In this document: positions 9,121 through 18,111 of the stretch, piece after piece | Layout of the letters: each line of letters opens with the position of its first letter | How positions within the stretch are numbered: the first letter of the stretch is position 1 | Assembly: GCA_014896375.1 (NCBI GenBank) | Contig: JADBKN010000002.1 | Coordinates: 1 to 64,000, forward strand | Source: Bacillota bacterium | GTDB taxonomy: Bacteria; Bacillota; Sulfobacillia; RBS10-35; Bu92 | Length of the DNA: 64,000 bases | Direction of reading: 5' to 3' | Made by a program: the position numbers and the translations under genes | Notes under the pieces: generated by a model | Seen by the model: the letters and a program-made list of their open reading frames with translations, nothing else | Databases searched by the model: none | Told to the model about the DNA's origin: nothing

Positions 9121-10074
9121 TCAGCGGGAGAGCGCGCCTACGGCCGAGAGCCGGTTCACGATGCTCGCCTCCGCGCGCAGCTTCGCCAGCCAATCTCCGG
9201 AGGCCTGCGCCACCTGGTCGTCGATGTAGTCCGCCCGCACACGATCCCGCACGTCCGCGAACTTCGCCGGCATGGCCGGCTTGCGCTCCTCAAGGAGGAT
9301 GAGGTGCCAGCCGTATTCGGTCTGGACGGGGTCGCTGACCTGCCCGGGTTGCAGGGCGAAGGCCGCGTCCTCGAACGCGGCGGTCATCTTGCCGCGGCTG
9401 AACCAGCCGAGCTCCCCGCCCTGGTCTTTCGTCGATGGATCCAAGGAGTACTGCTTGGCGAGGTCGGCGAAGCTCGCGCCCTTGTCCAGCTGGGCGCGCA
9501 ACTCGGCCGCCTTCTCCTGCGAGTCGACGAGGATGTGGCGGGCCCGGATCTCTTCCGGCTGGTCGTAGCGCTCGTGGTTCGCCTGGAAGAAGGCCTGGAG
9601 ATCGGCGTCGCTCACCTGGATCGTGGGCGCGAGCACGCCGCGGATCTCAAGGTTCAGCCGCGCGGAGGAGCGCAGGTCGTCCTCGGTCATGCCGTTCATG
9701 GCCAAGGCCTGCTGGAATTCCGCGTCCGACCCGAACTGCGCGCGGATGCGCGCGATCTCCTTGTCCACGTCGGCGCTGGAGACCGTCACCCCTGCCTTCT
9801 TCGCCGCCTGGTCGATGAGCTTCTCCGTGATCATGCGGTCCAGCACCTGTGCGCCGCCCTGCTGCAGCATGCGCTGATAGAGCTCATCCTTCGTGATCGC
9901 CTCGCCGTTGACCGTCGCCACGACCTCCGGCCGGCGCACGCCCAGGGCGAGCACGACGGCCGCCGCCAGCACCGCCAGGGCCGCGCCGCCCAGAGCAACC
10001 GCCCACAGCGCGCGCCGTGGCGCCGGCCCTCCGGCCGGCAACGCGCCGCCCGTCCCGGATTCGCGGACATCCAT
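9121..10074 (-). CDS. Membrane-anchored peptidyl-prolyl cis-trans isomerase (PrsA/SurA-like, parvulin)
   Basis: 317 aa from the chosen ATG. A short cytoplasmic N-terminus precedes one transmembrane segment (ALWAVALGGAALAVLAAAVV), then a SurA_N/PrsA-type helical region (VNGEAITKDELYQRML). A parvulin (PpiC) rotamase domain follows, from about residue 180 (IRARHILVDSQEKA through GELGWFSRGKM and EYGWHLILLEER). Such proteins fold secreted proteins outside the membrane. Classical PrsA is a lipoprotein; no lipobox cysteine is seen here, so this one appears to be held by an uncleaved anchor. The ATG at 10074 has GGAGGGGG upstream. Two ATGs further upstream in frame have no ribosome-binding site. Confidence 0.85.
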   Translation of the reverse strand: MDVRESGTGGALPAGGPAPRRALWAVALGGAALAVLAAAVVLALGVRRPEVVATVNGEAITKDELYQRMLQQGGAQVLDRMITEKLIDQAAKKAGVTVSSADVDKEIARIRAQFGSDAEFQQALAMNGMTEDDLRSSARLNLEIRGVLAPTIQVSDADLQAFFQANHERYDQPEEIRARHILVDSQEKAAELRAQLDKGASFADLAKQYSLDPSTKDQGGELGWFSRGKMTAAFEDAAFALQPGQVSDPVQTEYGWHLILLEERKPAMPAKFADVRDRVRADYIDDQVAQASGDWLAKLRAEASIVNRLSAVGALSR

Positions 10075-10253
10075 CCCCGTGGCCCCCTCCGCCGCCGCGC
10101 GGGCGGCCTGCCGATTCGAGTACCGCTCCATCGTAAACGAGCGCCGCCCGCGGCGCAAAGGCGGATGCGGCCGGAGCGGGGCGGGCGCGCGTAGGACTCG
10201 GACGGGTCCTGTGGAACTGGAGGAGGCGTGGATCCAGGGAAGGAGTGTTCGGC

Positions 10254-11114
10254 GTGCAGAGGGTCGCGCTCGTCAGCGACACGGCCAGCGACATCCCGGA
10301 AGAGCTCTGCCGGGATCTCGACATCCACCTCGCCCCGGTGCGGGTCGTCATCGACGACCAGCAATACCGGGACCGCGAGGACATCGACATCGCCGCGGTG
10401 TACCGCGCGCTGCGCGAGGGCCGGCGCGTGACCACAGCCGGCTGCAACGCCCACGATTGGGCCTCCGTGTACCAGAGAGCCGCGAGCGTGGGCGAACGCA
10501 TCCTCGCCGTGAGTCTCAGCCGCGTGCTGAGCACCACCTACGGCGCGGCGCAGCTGGCCGTCGAGACGACGGAGCTGCCCGTGACACTCATCGACGCGCG
10601 GGCCATCCTGGTGCCGCAGGGCCTGGCCGTGGTGGAGGGCGCGCGCGCGGCGCGGCGCGGCGCCGACCTCGATGAGGTGCTGGGCATCGTGCAGCGCATC
10701 CTGGGCGCGGCGCGCATGGTGGCCGTGGCCGACACGATCGAGTTCATGCGCCGCGGCGGGCGCCTGGCCGCCATGGAGGCGGAGGTCGGACCTTTAGAGG
10801 GCTACCGGCCGGTGCTGCGCATCTTCGAGCGGGGCTGGCTGCCGCTCGACAAGGACGCCACGCGCGCGGGCTCCATCGAGAAGATGCTCGCCGTCATGCG
10901 CCGTGATCTTGAGGAGATGGGCTGCGACCGCGACACGCCGCTCGTCGTCGTCGTCGACCATGCGGAGGCGGACGACGAGGCGGCGGAGCTCCTGGAGCGC
11001 GTGAGGCGGGACTATCACGTCGTCGAGCACCACGTCTGGACGATCAGCCCGGCGGTCGGCGTGCACATCGGGCCCGGCATGCTGGGCGTGGGCTACTGCC
11101 CGGCGGTGCGGTAG
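10254..11114 (+). CDS. DegV family fatty-acid-binding protein (FakB-like)
   Basis: 286 aa, DegV/FakB fold. It begins RVALVSDTASDIPEEL, the conserved S-D-T/S-x-D-I motif. The VSLSRVLSTTYGAAQLA region contains the Ser residues that bind the fatty acid carboxylate. DTIEFMRRGGRLAAMEA and the C-terminal HIGPGMLGVGY are family signatures. FakB proteins present fatty acids to the kinase FakA. The fabI gene follows after 22 bases, which supports a lipid role; no fakA is in the window. The GTG at 10254 is preferred over one at 10245 because AAGGAG lies 8 bases before it. Confidence 0.88.
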   Translation: MQRVALVSDTASDIPEELCRDLDIHLAPVRVVIDDQQYRDREDIDIAAVYRALREGRRVTTAGCNAHDWASVYQRAASVGERILAVSLSRVLSTTYGAAQLAVETTELPVTLIDARAILVPQGLAVVEGARAARRGADLDEVLGIVQRILGAARMVAVADTIEFMRRGGRLAAMEAEVGPLEGYRPVLRIFERGWLPLDKDATRAGSIEKMLAVMRRDLEEMGCDRDTPLVVVVDHAEADDEAAELLERVRRDYHVVEHHVWTISPAVGVHIGPGMLGVGYCPAVR

Positions 11115-11136
11115 GATGGCCCAGGAGGTGGGAGTC

Positions 11137-11913
11137 ATGTCCTTTTCAGCCCCCATGGCCGGCCGGCGGGGCGTCGTGCTGGGCGTCGCCAACCGGCACA
11201 GCATCGCCTGGGCCATCACCCAGCGCCTGCACGAGGCCGGCGCGCAGCTCGCCCTCACATATGAGTCGGAGCGCGTGGAGGAGCGCGTGCGGAAGCTGGC
11301 GGAATCCCTTGGGATCGAGCGCGTCCTTCCCTGTGACGTCACCGACGACGCGCAGATCGCGCAGCTCTTCGAGGAACTGGGGCGCGCCTTCGGCACGATC
11401 GACTTCCTTGTGCACAGCATCGCCTATGCGCCGCGGGAGGCGCTGGAGGGCGCGTACGTCGACACGTCGCGGGAGGCGTTCCGCGTGGCGCTCGAGGTGA
11501 GCGCCTATTCCCTTGTGGCGCTCGCGCGGGCGGCGCGGACGCTCATGCCGGCGGGTGGTTCCATCGTGACGATGAGCTACTACGGCGCCGAGAAAGTGAT
11601 GCCGAACTACAACGTCATGGGCGTGGCGAAGGCCGCGTTGGAAGCCTCCGTGCGGTACCTGGCGAACGACCTCGGCCCCGCGGGCATCCGCGTCAACGCC
11701 ATCTCCGCCGGGCCGATGAACACGCTCGCCGCCCGAGGCATCTCCGGCTTCACGGGGGCCCTGAAGATGCATGCGGAGAAGGCGCCCCTGCGGCGCAACA
11801 CGGAGGGCCGGGAGATCGGCGACGCGGCCGTGTTCCTCCTCAGCGACATGGGCAAGGGCATCACCGGCGAGGTTCTCTACGTGGACGCCGGTTACCACAT
11901 CATGGGCGCCTAG
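11137..11913 (+). CDS. fabI: Enoyl-[acyl-carrier-protein] reductase, FabI type
   Basis: 258 aa, the usual FabI length. This is an atypical short-chain dehydrogenase: the cofactor region reads LGVANRHSIAWAITQRL, and the catalytic Tyr-x6-Lys is YNVMGVAK within the YYGAEKVMPNYNVMG segment. The C-terminus is GEVLYVDAGYHIMG. It reduces trans-2-enoyl-ACP in the last step of type II fatty acid elongation and is the triclosan target in many bacteria. The ATG at 11137 is 8 bases after AGGAGG. It lies in an operon with the DegV-family gene. Confidence 0.95.
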   Translation: MSFSAPMAGRRGVVLGVANRHSIAWAITQRLHEAGAQLALTYESERVEERVRKLAESLGIERVLPCDVTDDAQIAQLFEELGRAFGTIDFLVHSIAYAPREALEGAYVDTSREAFRVALEVSAYSLVALARAARTLMPAGGSIVTMSYYGAEKVMPNYNVMGVAKAALEASVRYLANDLGPAGIRVNAISAGPMNTLAARGISGFTGALKMHAEKAPLRRNTEGREIGDAAVFLLSDMGKGITGEVLYVDAGYHIMGA

Positions 11914-11951
11914 ACAGGGCGGAGCCGGCGCCCGGGCGGCGCTGCGGGCGC

Positions 11952-13452
11952 TCAGCGGTCCCCGCAGGCCGCCTTCATGCGGTACATGGCTTGGTCGGCG
12001 CGCGTGAAGAGCGCCTGCTCATCGGCCGCATCGTCAGGAAAGACGGCCACGCCGGTGGAGAGGGTGAGGCGCAGGCCTTCCGGCAGTTCGAGGCCGCGCA
12101 CCGCCTGGCTGAGGCGCGCGGCCACAGCTTCGGCCTCCGGCCGGCCGGTCTCAGGGAGCAATACGACGAACTCGTCGCCCCCGTAACGGAAGACGACGTC
12201 ATTGGCGCGCAGCGCCGCGCGCAGGGTGCGCGCCACAGCGACCAGCACCTCGTCCCCGCGGCAGTGGCCGTAGCGGTCGTTGACGGCCTTGAAGCCGTCG
12301 AGGTCGGCGACCAGCATGGCGAGAGGCACACCGTGGCGCCGCGCCCGGGCAAGCTCCTCCTCCAGCCGGCGCGCGCGGGTAGAGGCCCGTGAGCGGGTCG
12401 GTGAGCGCGAGCGTGCGCGTGGCCTCGTACAGGCGGCGATTGCGCAGCACGATGGCCGCATGGTTCGAGAGCAGGCGCAGCGCGTCCGGGTGGACGTGGC
12501 CGGCGGCCGGGCGGTCGTGGCCGATCACAAAGGCGCCGAGGACCACATCCTGGCCCTCGATGGGAACACCCACAAGAGCCGGCCGGCCGTCTTTCGGGTC
12601 GAAGACGAGCGGCTCGCCCCCCGCGCCCACGGCTTCCGCCAGCGCCTGGACCGGGTCCTTGCGGTCACCGGCGGCCGGCGGGGGCGGGGCGCCGTCGGCC
12701 GTCTCGACGGCAAACGGTCGCATGGCGCCGTCCTCCGCCACGAACGTGGCCACGTAGCGCGCCCGCATGATGCGCGCCAGCCCGCGCGCGATGACGGCGA
12801 GCGTCTCTGAGAGGCCCGCGGAGGTGGAGAGCGTGCCCGCTTCCATGAGCACCGCCAGCAGACGGCGCTCCGCGCGCTGCCGCTGGAACTCCTCCGCCAG
12901 CACGCGGCCGTAGAGCGAGGCCAGGGTGAAGACCGGCACGAGCACGAGGTAGAAGCCGGCGTACCAGCGGTCGGGGCGCAGAAGGAGCGGCAGCGCCGCG
13001 GCCGCCAGCGCGGCCAGGTAGAGGAGCGTGCCGCGCAGGCCGCCGTAGAAGCCAAAGATCAGCACCTGCACGAAGAGCAGCGCGTAGAAGGACCCCACGG
13101 GCGCGCTGGCCGCGGTGGCGCCCGCCACCAGCAGCACGCCCACCGCGCCCACCAAGCCCGTCGGCAGCCGCGTGCCGCCCCGGTACGGCCCAAAGTAGAT
13201 CCAGAGGCCGGTGGCGAACGTCACGGTCTCCATGGCGATGACCAGCGCGTCTGCGCGCAGCCCGCCGTCGTGGACCAGAAGCGGGCGCACCTCCAGATAG
13301 CTGAGCGCGCCGAAGATGCCCGTGAGAAGGAACGCCAAGGAGGAGAGCAACGTCATGAGGCGGGCGAAGGGATTGCCCTGCCCGCCCCGCGCCGCTCCGA
13401 GAAGCCTGGCGTACGCGGATGCCGTCAACGGCTGGAACGCGTCCGGGGACAT
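11952..13452 (-). pseudogene. Membrane diguanylate cyclase (GGDEF), broken by one frameshift near 12375
   Basis: The 5' part (13452 to about 12380) encodes five or so transmembrane helices and a GAF-like region, and reaches the GGDEF entry motif LTDPLTGLY. The reading then leaves frame; the rest continues in the next frame as RARRLEEELARARRHGV through DLDGFKAVNDRYGH, RYGGDEFVVLLPE and LSTGVAVF to the stop at 11952. Joined, the two parts give a complete cyclase with an intact GGDEF active site and an upstream RAND inhibitory-site motif (RxxD). One missing base in the GC-rich run GCGCGCGGG at 12371-12379 would explain the break. It may be real decay or an assembly error. The ATG has GGAGGGGGCGGC upstream. 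Confidence 0.82.
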
Positions 13453-13519
13453 GCCGCCCCCTCCGTCTCCTCAGGCGATCGGCCGGACGCGGAAACGTTC
13501 CCGATTCCGGCCGCAATTC

Positions 13520-14446
13520 CTACCGGGCCCGTCCGGAGAGCAAGAGGCGGCCGAAGCGCCAGGCGTCGCTGGGACGCTCCGCCAGGCGCCGCATGAAATA
13601 CGCGTACCAGTCGCGTCCGTACGGCAGGTAGATGCGCACCTCGTAGCCGCGGCGGAGCACGGACTGGGCCAGCTCCGGGCGGACGCCGTACAGCATCTGG
13701 AACTCGTAGCGGTCGTCGGGCACCTGCCGCCGGCGCGCCGCCTCCGCCGCGTAATCGATCAAGAGGTCGTCATGGGTGGCGATCGCCACGCGGGAGCACG
13801 CGCTCCAAGCCTCGTCGAGGAGGCGCCGGTACGCCTCGCGGATGGCCTCGCGGCCCTGGTAGGCGAGGTGCGGCGGCTCGTCGTAGGCGCCCTTGACGAT
13901 GCGCACGTTCGGGCGCAGGGGCGCGAGCGAGCGCAGGTCGTCGATGCTGCGGCGCAGGTAGGCCTGCAGCACGATGCCCACATTGTCGAAGCCCTCGGCG
14001 CGGAAGGAGCGGTAGAGCTCCAGCGTGACGTCGGTGTAGGCGGAGCTCTCCATATCGATGCGCACGAGGAGGCCGGCCGGACGCGCCGCCTCCAGAATGC
14101 GGCGGACGTTCTCCGCACAGAGGCCGCGGTCGATGTCGAGACCCATCTGCGTGAGCTTCAGGGACACGGTGGCGCGCAGGCCCGCCTCCACAAGCGCCCG
14201 CACGGCCTGGACGTACTCCGCGGCGGCCGCCTGCGCCGCGGCCGCGTCGCGCACGCTCTCCCCCAGATGGTCGAGCGTCACGGCGAAACCCTGCTCGTTG
14301 AGGCGGCGCGTCTCCTCCACCGCCTCCTCCAGCGTGTCCCCGGCGACGAAGCGCCGCGCCAGCCCGCCGCCCCAGCGCGACGCCCAGCGCGCCGCGCGCT
14401 CGCTGTGCGAGAGGCGCAAGAACACCCACCGGCCGAGACTTGCCAA
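13520..14446 (-). CDS. putA: Proline dehydrogenase (monofunctional, PutA/FadM family)
   Basis: 308 aa, the size of monofunctional bacterial proline dehydrogenases. It is a TIM-barrel flavoenzyme: VTLDHLGESV near the start, LKLTQMGLDID, RIDMESSAYTDVTLELY, VRIVKGAYDEP, and the C-terminal RIYLPYGRDWYAYFMRRLAERP, whose arginines bind the proline carboxylate. It oxidises L-proline to pyrroline-5-carboxylate and passes electrons to quinone. No P5C dehydrogenase is adjacent. The start is TTG at 14446 with GGGGGAGG 8 bases upstream. It lies 24 bases downstream of the methyltransferase gene. Confidence 0.92.
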   Translation of the reverse strand: MASLGRWVFLRLSHSERAARWASRWGGGLARRFVAGDTLEEAVEETRRLNEQGFAVTLDHLGESVRDAAAAQAAAAEYVQAVRALVEAGLRATVSLKLTQMGLDIDRGLCAENVRRILEAARPAGLLVRIDMESSAYTDVTLELYRSFRAEGFDNVGIVLQAYLRRSIDDLRSLAPLRPNVRIVKGAYDEPPHLAYQGREAIREAYRRLLDEAWSACSRVAIATHDDLLIDYAAEAARRRQVPDDRYEFQMLYGVRPELAQSVLRRGYEVRIYLPYGRDWYAYFMRRLAERPSDAWRFGRLLLSGRAR

Positions 14447-14470
14447 CGAGGATGCCTCCCCCAGGGCCCG

Positions 14471-15301
14471 TCAGGCGCGGGCGACGTCTTCCCCGCGCGC
14501 CCGGCGGGCCGCCTCATAGAGTGCGACGGCTGCGGCCGCCGCCACGTTCAACGACTCCATCCCTTCCGCGAACGGGATCCGTGCCACGGCATCGGCTGCC
14601 GCGGCCGCCTCCCCCAGCCCGCGCCCCTCGCTGCCCAAGAGCAGCACGGCGCGATCCAGCGGCAGGCGGTCGACGCGCTCGGACCCGCGCGCGTCCAGGG
14701 CCACGACGAGCCGCCCGGCGCGCCGCGCCTCTTCAAGCGCCGCGGCGAGGTCGGCGGCCTCGACCAGCGGAAGGCTGAAGGCCGCGCCCATGGCACCGCG
14801 CAGGGCCTTCGGGCCCCACGGGTCGGCGCAGCCCGGCCCCAGCACGGCGCCGGCCGCGCCGAACGCGGCCGCGGCGCGCAGCGCGGCGCCGACGTTACCC
14901 GGGTCCTGGACGGCGTCCAGGGCCAGGACCGCGCCTGGCGCGCCCCAGAGCGCGGCCGGCGCCGGGACCGGCCGCCGCACCAGCGCCAGCACCCCCTGCG
15001 GCGTGCGCGTGTCCGCCATGCGCCGGAACGCCTCCGCCGACACGATCACCCAGGGCACCGGGCAGCGCCGCACCCAGGCCGCGCCGTCGCCCTCCGCGAA
15101 CGCCTCGCTCACATAGAGCCGCTCCACCGACTGCGGGCCCAGCCGCGCCAGCGCCTCCTCCACGAGGCGCGGCCCCTCGGCCACGGCCAGGCCCTCCCGG
15201 CGGCGGAGGGCGGCGTCGCGCCCGAGCCGCACCACGCGCAACACCTCCGGGTTGCGCGGGCTCGTGATGCACGACCTCGCCCCCTTCACGGGACCCGTCA
15301 T
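14471..15301 (-). CDS. TrmH/SpoU family RNA 2'-O-ribose methyltransferase
   Basis: About 276 aa. ITSPRNPEVLRVVRL opens the substrate-binding domain and EGPRLVEEAL follows. The SPOUT trefoil-knot motifs appear in order: DAVQDPGNVGAALRAAAAFG (motif 1), LLLGSEGRGLGEA (motif 2) and IPFAEGMESLNVAAAAAVALYE (motif 3). The enzyme probably methylates a ribose 2'-OH in 23S rRNA or tRNA using S-adenosylmethionine; the target is not known. The start is uncertain: ATG at 15301 or GTG at 15307, both lacking a good ribosome-binding site. Either lies within 8 bases of the ktrA stop. Confidence 0.88.
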   Translation of the reverse strand: MTGPVKGARSCITSPRNPEVLRVVRLGRDAALRRREGLAVAEGPRLVEEALARLGPQSVERLYVSEAFAEGDGAAWVRRCPVPWVIVSAEAFRRMADTRTPQGVLALVRRPVPAPAALWGAPGAVLALDAVQDPGNVGAALRAAAAFGAAGAVLGPGCADPWGPKALRGAMGAAFSLPLVEAADLAAALEEARRAGRLVVALDARGSERVDRLPLDRAVLLLGSEGRGLGEAAAAADAVARIPFAEGMESLNVAAAAAVALYEAARRARGEDVARA

Positions 15302-15308
15302 GCGCACG

Positions 15309-15977
15309 TCAGCCGCCCGCCTGATCCTGGAAATCCTGCAGGCGGGCGAGATCGTCGTTGCGCGCCACGGCCACGAGGATGTCGCCGGCCGCCAGTCTCT
15401 CGTCAGCCGGCACCGGCACCCGGATCGAGGTGCCGCGGCGCAGGGCCACCACGGTCACGCCGAAGCGGCGCGCCAGGTCAAGGTCGCGCAGGGACCGGCC
15501 GGCCAGCGCCCGCCCGGCCGTGATCTCCGCCACGCTCACATCCGGCGTCAGCTCGATCGCGTCGAGCAGGCTCGGCGTGACGAGGCTGTGCGCCAACCGC
15601 GCGCCGCTGTCGCGCTCCGGGAAGATCACGCGGTCCGCGCCGATGCGCGCCAGCACCTTGCCGTGGTGGTCGCTCGCCGCCTTGGCGACGACGTTGCGCG
15701 CGCCGAGCTCCTTGCACATCAGCGTGACGAGGATGCTCGCCTCCATGTCCCCCGAGATGCCGACCACGACCGTCTCGAAGTTGCGCAGGCCGAGCGACTT
15801 GAGCGTCGCCTCGTCCGTCAGGTCGGCCTGCAAGACGTGTGTGGCGTGGTCCACCATGGCCTGCACGCGCGCTTCGTCGGCGTCCACCGCCAGCACGTCG
15901 TGGCCGAGGTGGAAGAGGGTGTGCGCGACGCTGGAGCCGAACCGTCCCAACCCGAGAACGGCGAATTCCCGCTTCAT
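15309..15977 (-). CDS. ktrA: Potassium uptake regulator KtrA (RCK domains)
   Basis: 222 aa, the KtrA length. The N-terminal RCK_N Rossmann fold has FAVLGLGRFGSSVA, binding ATP/ADP or NAD, with VDADEARVQ at the ribose-binding Asp. The C-terminal RCK_C domain (about residues 140-220; VSVAEITAGRALAG, RRGTSIRVPVPADERLAAGD) is of the kind that binds c-di-AMP in Bacillota. It forms an octameric ring gating KtrB on the cytoplasmic face. It lies 22 bases after the channel gene and is co-oriented. Confidence 0.93.
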   Translation of the reverse strand: MKREFAVLGLGRFGSSVAHTLFHLGHDVLAVDADEARVQAMVDHATHVLQADLTDEATLKSLGLRNFETVVVGISGDMEASILVTLMCKELGARNVVAKAASDHHGKVLARIGADRVIFPERDSGARLAHSLVTPSLLDAIELTPDVSVAEITAGRALAGRSLRDLDLARRFGVTVVALRRGTSIRVPVPADERLAAGDILVAVARNDDLARLQDFQDQAGG

Positions 15978-15999
15978 GCTGCCTTCCCCCCGATCCCGA

Positions 16000-17391
16000 T
16001 CAACCGACCATCACCCTGTCCACCGGCAGGCGGTAGAGCGGCCGGCGCCGTTGCCGGCGCGCGATGGCCACGGCGGCCGTGAGCGGTCCCACCCGCCCGA
16101 TGAACATCATGCCGATGATGAGGAGCCGCGCCCAGCTGTTCAGCGTGGGCGTGAGCGACCCCGTGCCCACGCCCGCCGAGAGCCCCACGGTGCCGAAGGC
16201 GGACGTCGTCTCAAACAGCAGGTTCAGGAACGGCGCCCCCTGGATGAAGAGCAGCGCGCCCGTCACGGCGACCACCAGCGTGAAGGCGATGACGGCGATG
16301 GCGATGGCGCGGTTGACGACGCTCCAGTGCAGCCGGCGCCCGGCGAAGGTGACGTCCTCGCGGCCGGCGATCGTCGCCCAGACCGTGAGCGCGACGACGC
16401 TGAAGGTGGTCGTCTTGATGCCGCCGCCCGTGGAGTTCGGCGAGGCGCCGATGAACATCAGCACGACCATGAAGAGCAGCGTGAACGGGCGCAGGGCCCC
16501 GATGTCCACGCTGAAGAAGCCCGCCGTGCGGGGCACGACGGCCTGGAAGAAGGCCGCCCAGAGGCGCGCACCGAGGGGCAGGCCGCCCAGAGTGCGCGGG
16601 TTCGACCACTCCGCCAGAAGCACCACGACGAAGCCGGCGGCGATCAGCGCGGCCGTCGTGAGCAGCACAAGGCGCGTGTGCAGCGTGAGCGGCCGCCCCA
16701 GGCGCCGGCTGTAGACGAGGTCCATGATGACGGTGAAGCCGATGCCGCCCGTGATGATGAGCCCGGGGATGACGAGGTTGACGACCGGGTCGCCGACATA
16801 CCCCATCATGCTCGGCCCGAAGATGTCGAAGCCGGCGTTGTTGAAGGCCGAGACGGCGTGGAAGACGCCGTACCAGAGCGCCTTCCGCCACGGGTAGTCG
16901 AACGACCAGCGCGCGGCGAGGACGAGCGCCCCGGCGGCCTCGATGGTGACCGTGGCGACGAGGATCGCGCGCACGAGGCGCACGAGGCCGGCGAGCGACT
17001 CCTGCCCCAGCGCCTCCTGGATGAGCAGCCGCTCCCGGAGCGTGATGCGACGGCCCAGGAGAAAGAAGAGCAGCGTGGACATCGTCATGATGCCGAGGCC
17101 GCCCACCTGGATGAGCAAAAGGATGATGGCCTGTCCCAGAGGCGTCCAATGTTTCGAGGTGTCGACGACCGTCAGTCCGGTCACGCACACGGCGGACGTG
17201 GCTGTGAAGAGCGCCGTGAGGACGTCCGTGTGCCGGCCAGGCGCGGTGGCCGCCGGGATGAGCAGGAGCAGCGTGCCCGCGGCGATCGCCCCCGCGAAGG
17301 AGAGGACGACGACGCGGGCCGGGTTGCGCTCCACCGCCGGCTCCCGGCGCCTGGGCGCCGGCTCCGCCTCCAGATCCGACACCAGCTGCAA
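16000..17391 (-). CDS. ktrB: Potassium uptake channel subunit KtrB/TrkH
   Basis: 463 aa integral membrane protein with the four pseudo-repeats of the TrkH/KtrB family. Selectivity-filter segments are recognisable around CVTGLTV, AFNNAGFD, VPRTAGFF and AFGTVGLS, and a flexible gate-like stretch lies in the third repeat (GASPNSTGGGIKTTT). It imports K+ (usually coupled to Na+) together with KtrA. The frame is open much further upstream, but TTG at 17391 is chosen: AAGGAGG lies 7 bases before it, and an upstream start would run through the rplT terminator. The gene begins about 50 bases downstream of that terminator. Confidence 0.92.
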   Translation of the reverse strand: MQLVSDLEAEPAPRRREPAVERNPARVVVLSFAGAIAAGTLLLLIPAATAPGRHTDVLTALFTATSAVCVTGLTVVDTSKHWTPLGQAIILLLIQVGGLGIMTMSTLLFFLLGRRITLRERLLIQEALGQESLAGLVRLVRAILVATVTIEAAGALVLAARWSFDYPWRKALWYGVFHAVSAFNNAGFDIFGPSMMGYVGDPVVNLVIPGLIITGGIGFTVIMDLVYSRRLGRPLTLHTRLVLLTTAALIAAGFVVVLLAEWSNPRTLGGLPLGARLWAAFFQAVVPRTAGFFSVDIGALRPFTLLFMVVLMFIGASPNSTGGGIKTTTFSVVALTVWATIAGREDVTFAGRRLHWSVVNRAIAIAVIAFTLVVAVTGALLFIQGAPFLNLLFETTSAFGTVGLSAGVGTGSLTPTLNSWARLLIIGMMFIGRVGPLTAAVAIARRQRRRPLYRLPVDRVMVG

Positions 17392-17442
17392 GGGCGCGCC
17401 TCCTTCGCCTCGATCACAGTCATGCCCAGCGCCGCGACCCAC

Positions 17443-17490
17443 AAAAAAAGCCCGAAGGACCCGGCCGCGCCAGGTCCTTCGCGCCCGAGC
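17443..17490 (-). terminator. Rho-independent terminator of the infC-rpmI-rplT operon
   Basis: On the minus strand GCTCGGGCGCGAAGGACC pairs with GGTCCTTCGGGC and is followed directly by seven T (17449-17443). The stem begins two bases after the rplT stop. This is a textbook terminator separating the ribosomal operon from ktrBA. Confidence 0.92.
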
Positions 17491-17491
17491 C

Positions 17492-17845
17492 TCAGAGGCT
17501 TTCCTTGGCCCTGGCCACCAGCTTCGAGAATGCGGCCGCGTCGCGCACGGCGAGGTCGGCAAGGATCTTGCGGTTGATCTCGATGCCCGCCCGCTTCAGC
17601 CCGCTGATGAAGCGGCTGTACGAGAGCCCGTTCATACGCGCCGCCGCGTTGATGCGCGCGATCCAAAGGCGGCGGAAATCCCGCTTCCGCGCGCGGCGGT
17701 CACGGTAGGCGTAATGCAGGGACTTGAGCACCTGCTCGTTGGCCGGGCGGAAGAGGCGGTGCTTGGCGCCCCAGTACCCCTTCGCCAGTTTCAGGATCTT
17801 CTTGTGACGGCGCCGCGCGGTGACGCCACGTTTCACGCGAGCCAT
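17492..17845 (-). CDS. rplT: 50S ribosomal protein L20
   Basis: 117 aa. It starts [25 protein letters not shown]... in a form invariant across bacteria and contains [20 protein letters not shown] and the [17 protein letters not shown] segment. It is a highly basic 23S rRNA-binding assembly protein. In Bacillota it also represses its own operon by binding the infC leader RNA. It is the third gene of infC-rpmI-rplT, 48 bases after rpmI and directly before the operon terminator. Confidence 0.98.
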   Translation of the reverse strand: MARVKRGVTARRRHKKILKLAKGYWGAKHRLFRPANEQVLKSLHYAYRDRRARKRDFRRLWIARINAAARMNGLSYSRFISGLKRAGIEINRKILADLAVRDAAAFSKLVARAKESL

Positions 17846-17893
17846 GCCGGCGTGACCTCCTTCAAGTGGTGCGGGTGCTCACTCGTCGGGTGC

Positions 17894-18088
17894 TCATTCG
17901 TAAGGGAGCAGCCGCTCGACGCGCTTTTGATCCGTCTTGTCGACGGCCAGCCACTTGCCCAGGGCCCGCTTGGCGGCCGCGTCCTTCGTGTGGCGGTGGA
18001 TGCGGTTCGCGCGGTTGCGCAAGATCCTGCCGGAGCCCGTCTTCTTGAAGCGCTTCGCGGCGCCCTTGTGCGTCTTCATCTTCGGCAT
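17894..18088 (-). CDS. rpmI: 50S ribosomal protein L35
   Basis: 64 aa. MPKMKTHKGAAKRFKKTGSG is the universal L35 N-terminus, followed by a basic body and LGKWLAVDKTDQKRVERLLPY. The ATG start has a GGGGG-containing ribosome-binding site in the 23-base gap after infC. Confidence 0.98.
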   Translation of the reverse strand: MPKMKTHKGAAKRFKKTGSGRILRNRANRIHRHTKDAAAKRALGKWLAVDKTDQKRVERLLPYE

Positions 18089-18111
18089 CGCAGAACCCCC
18101 TTCGGCCGCCC

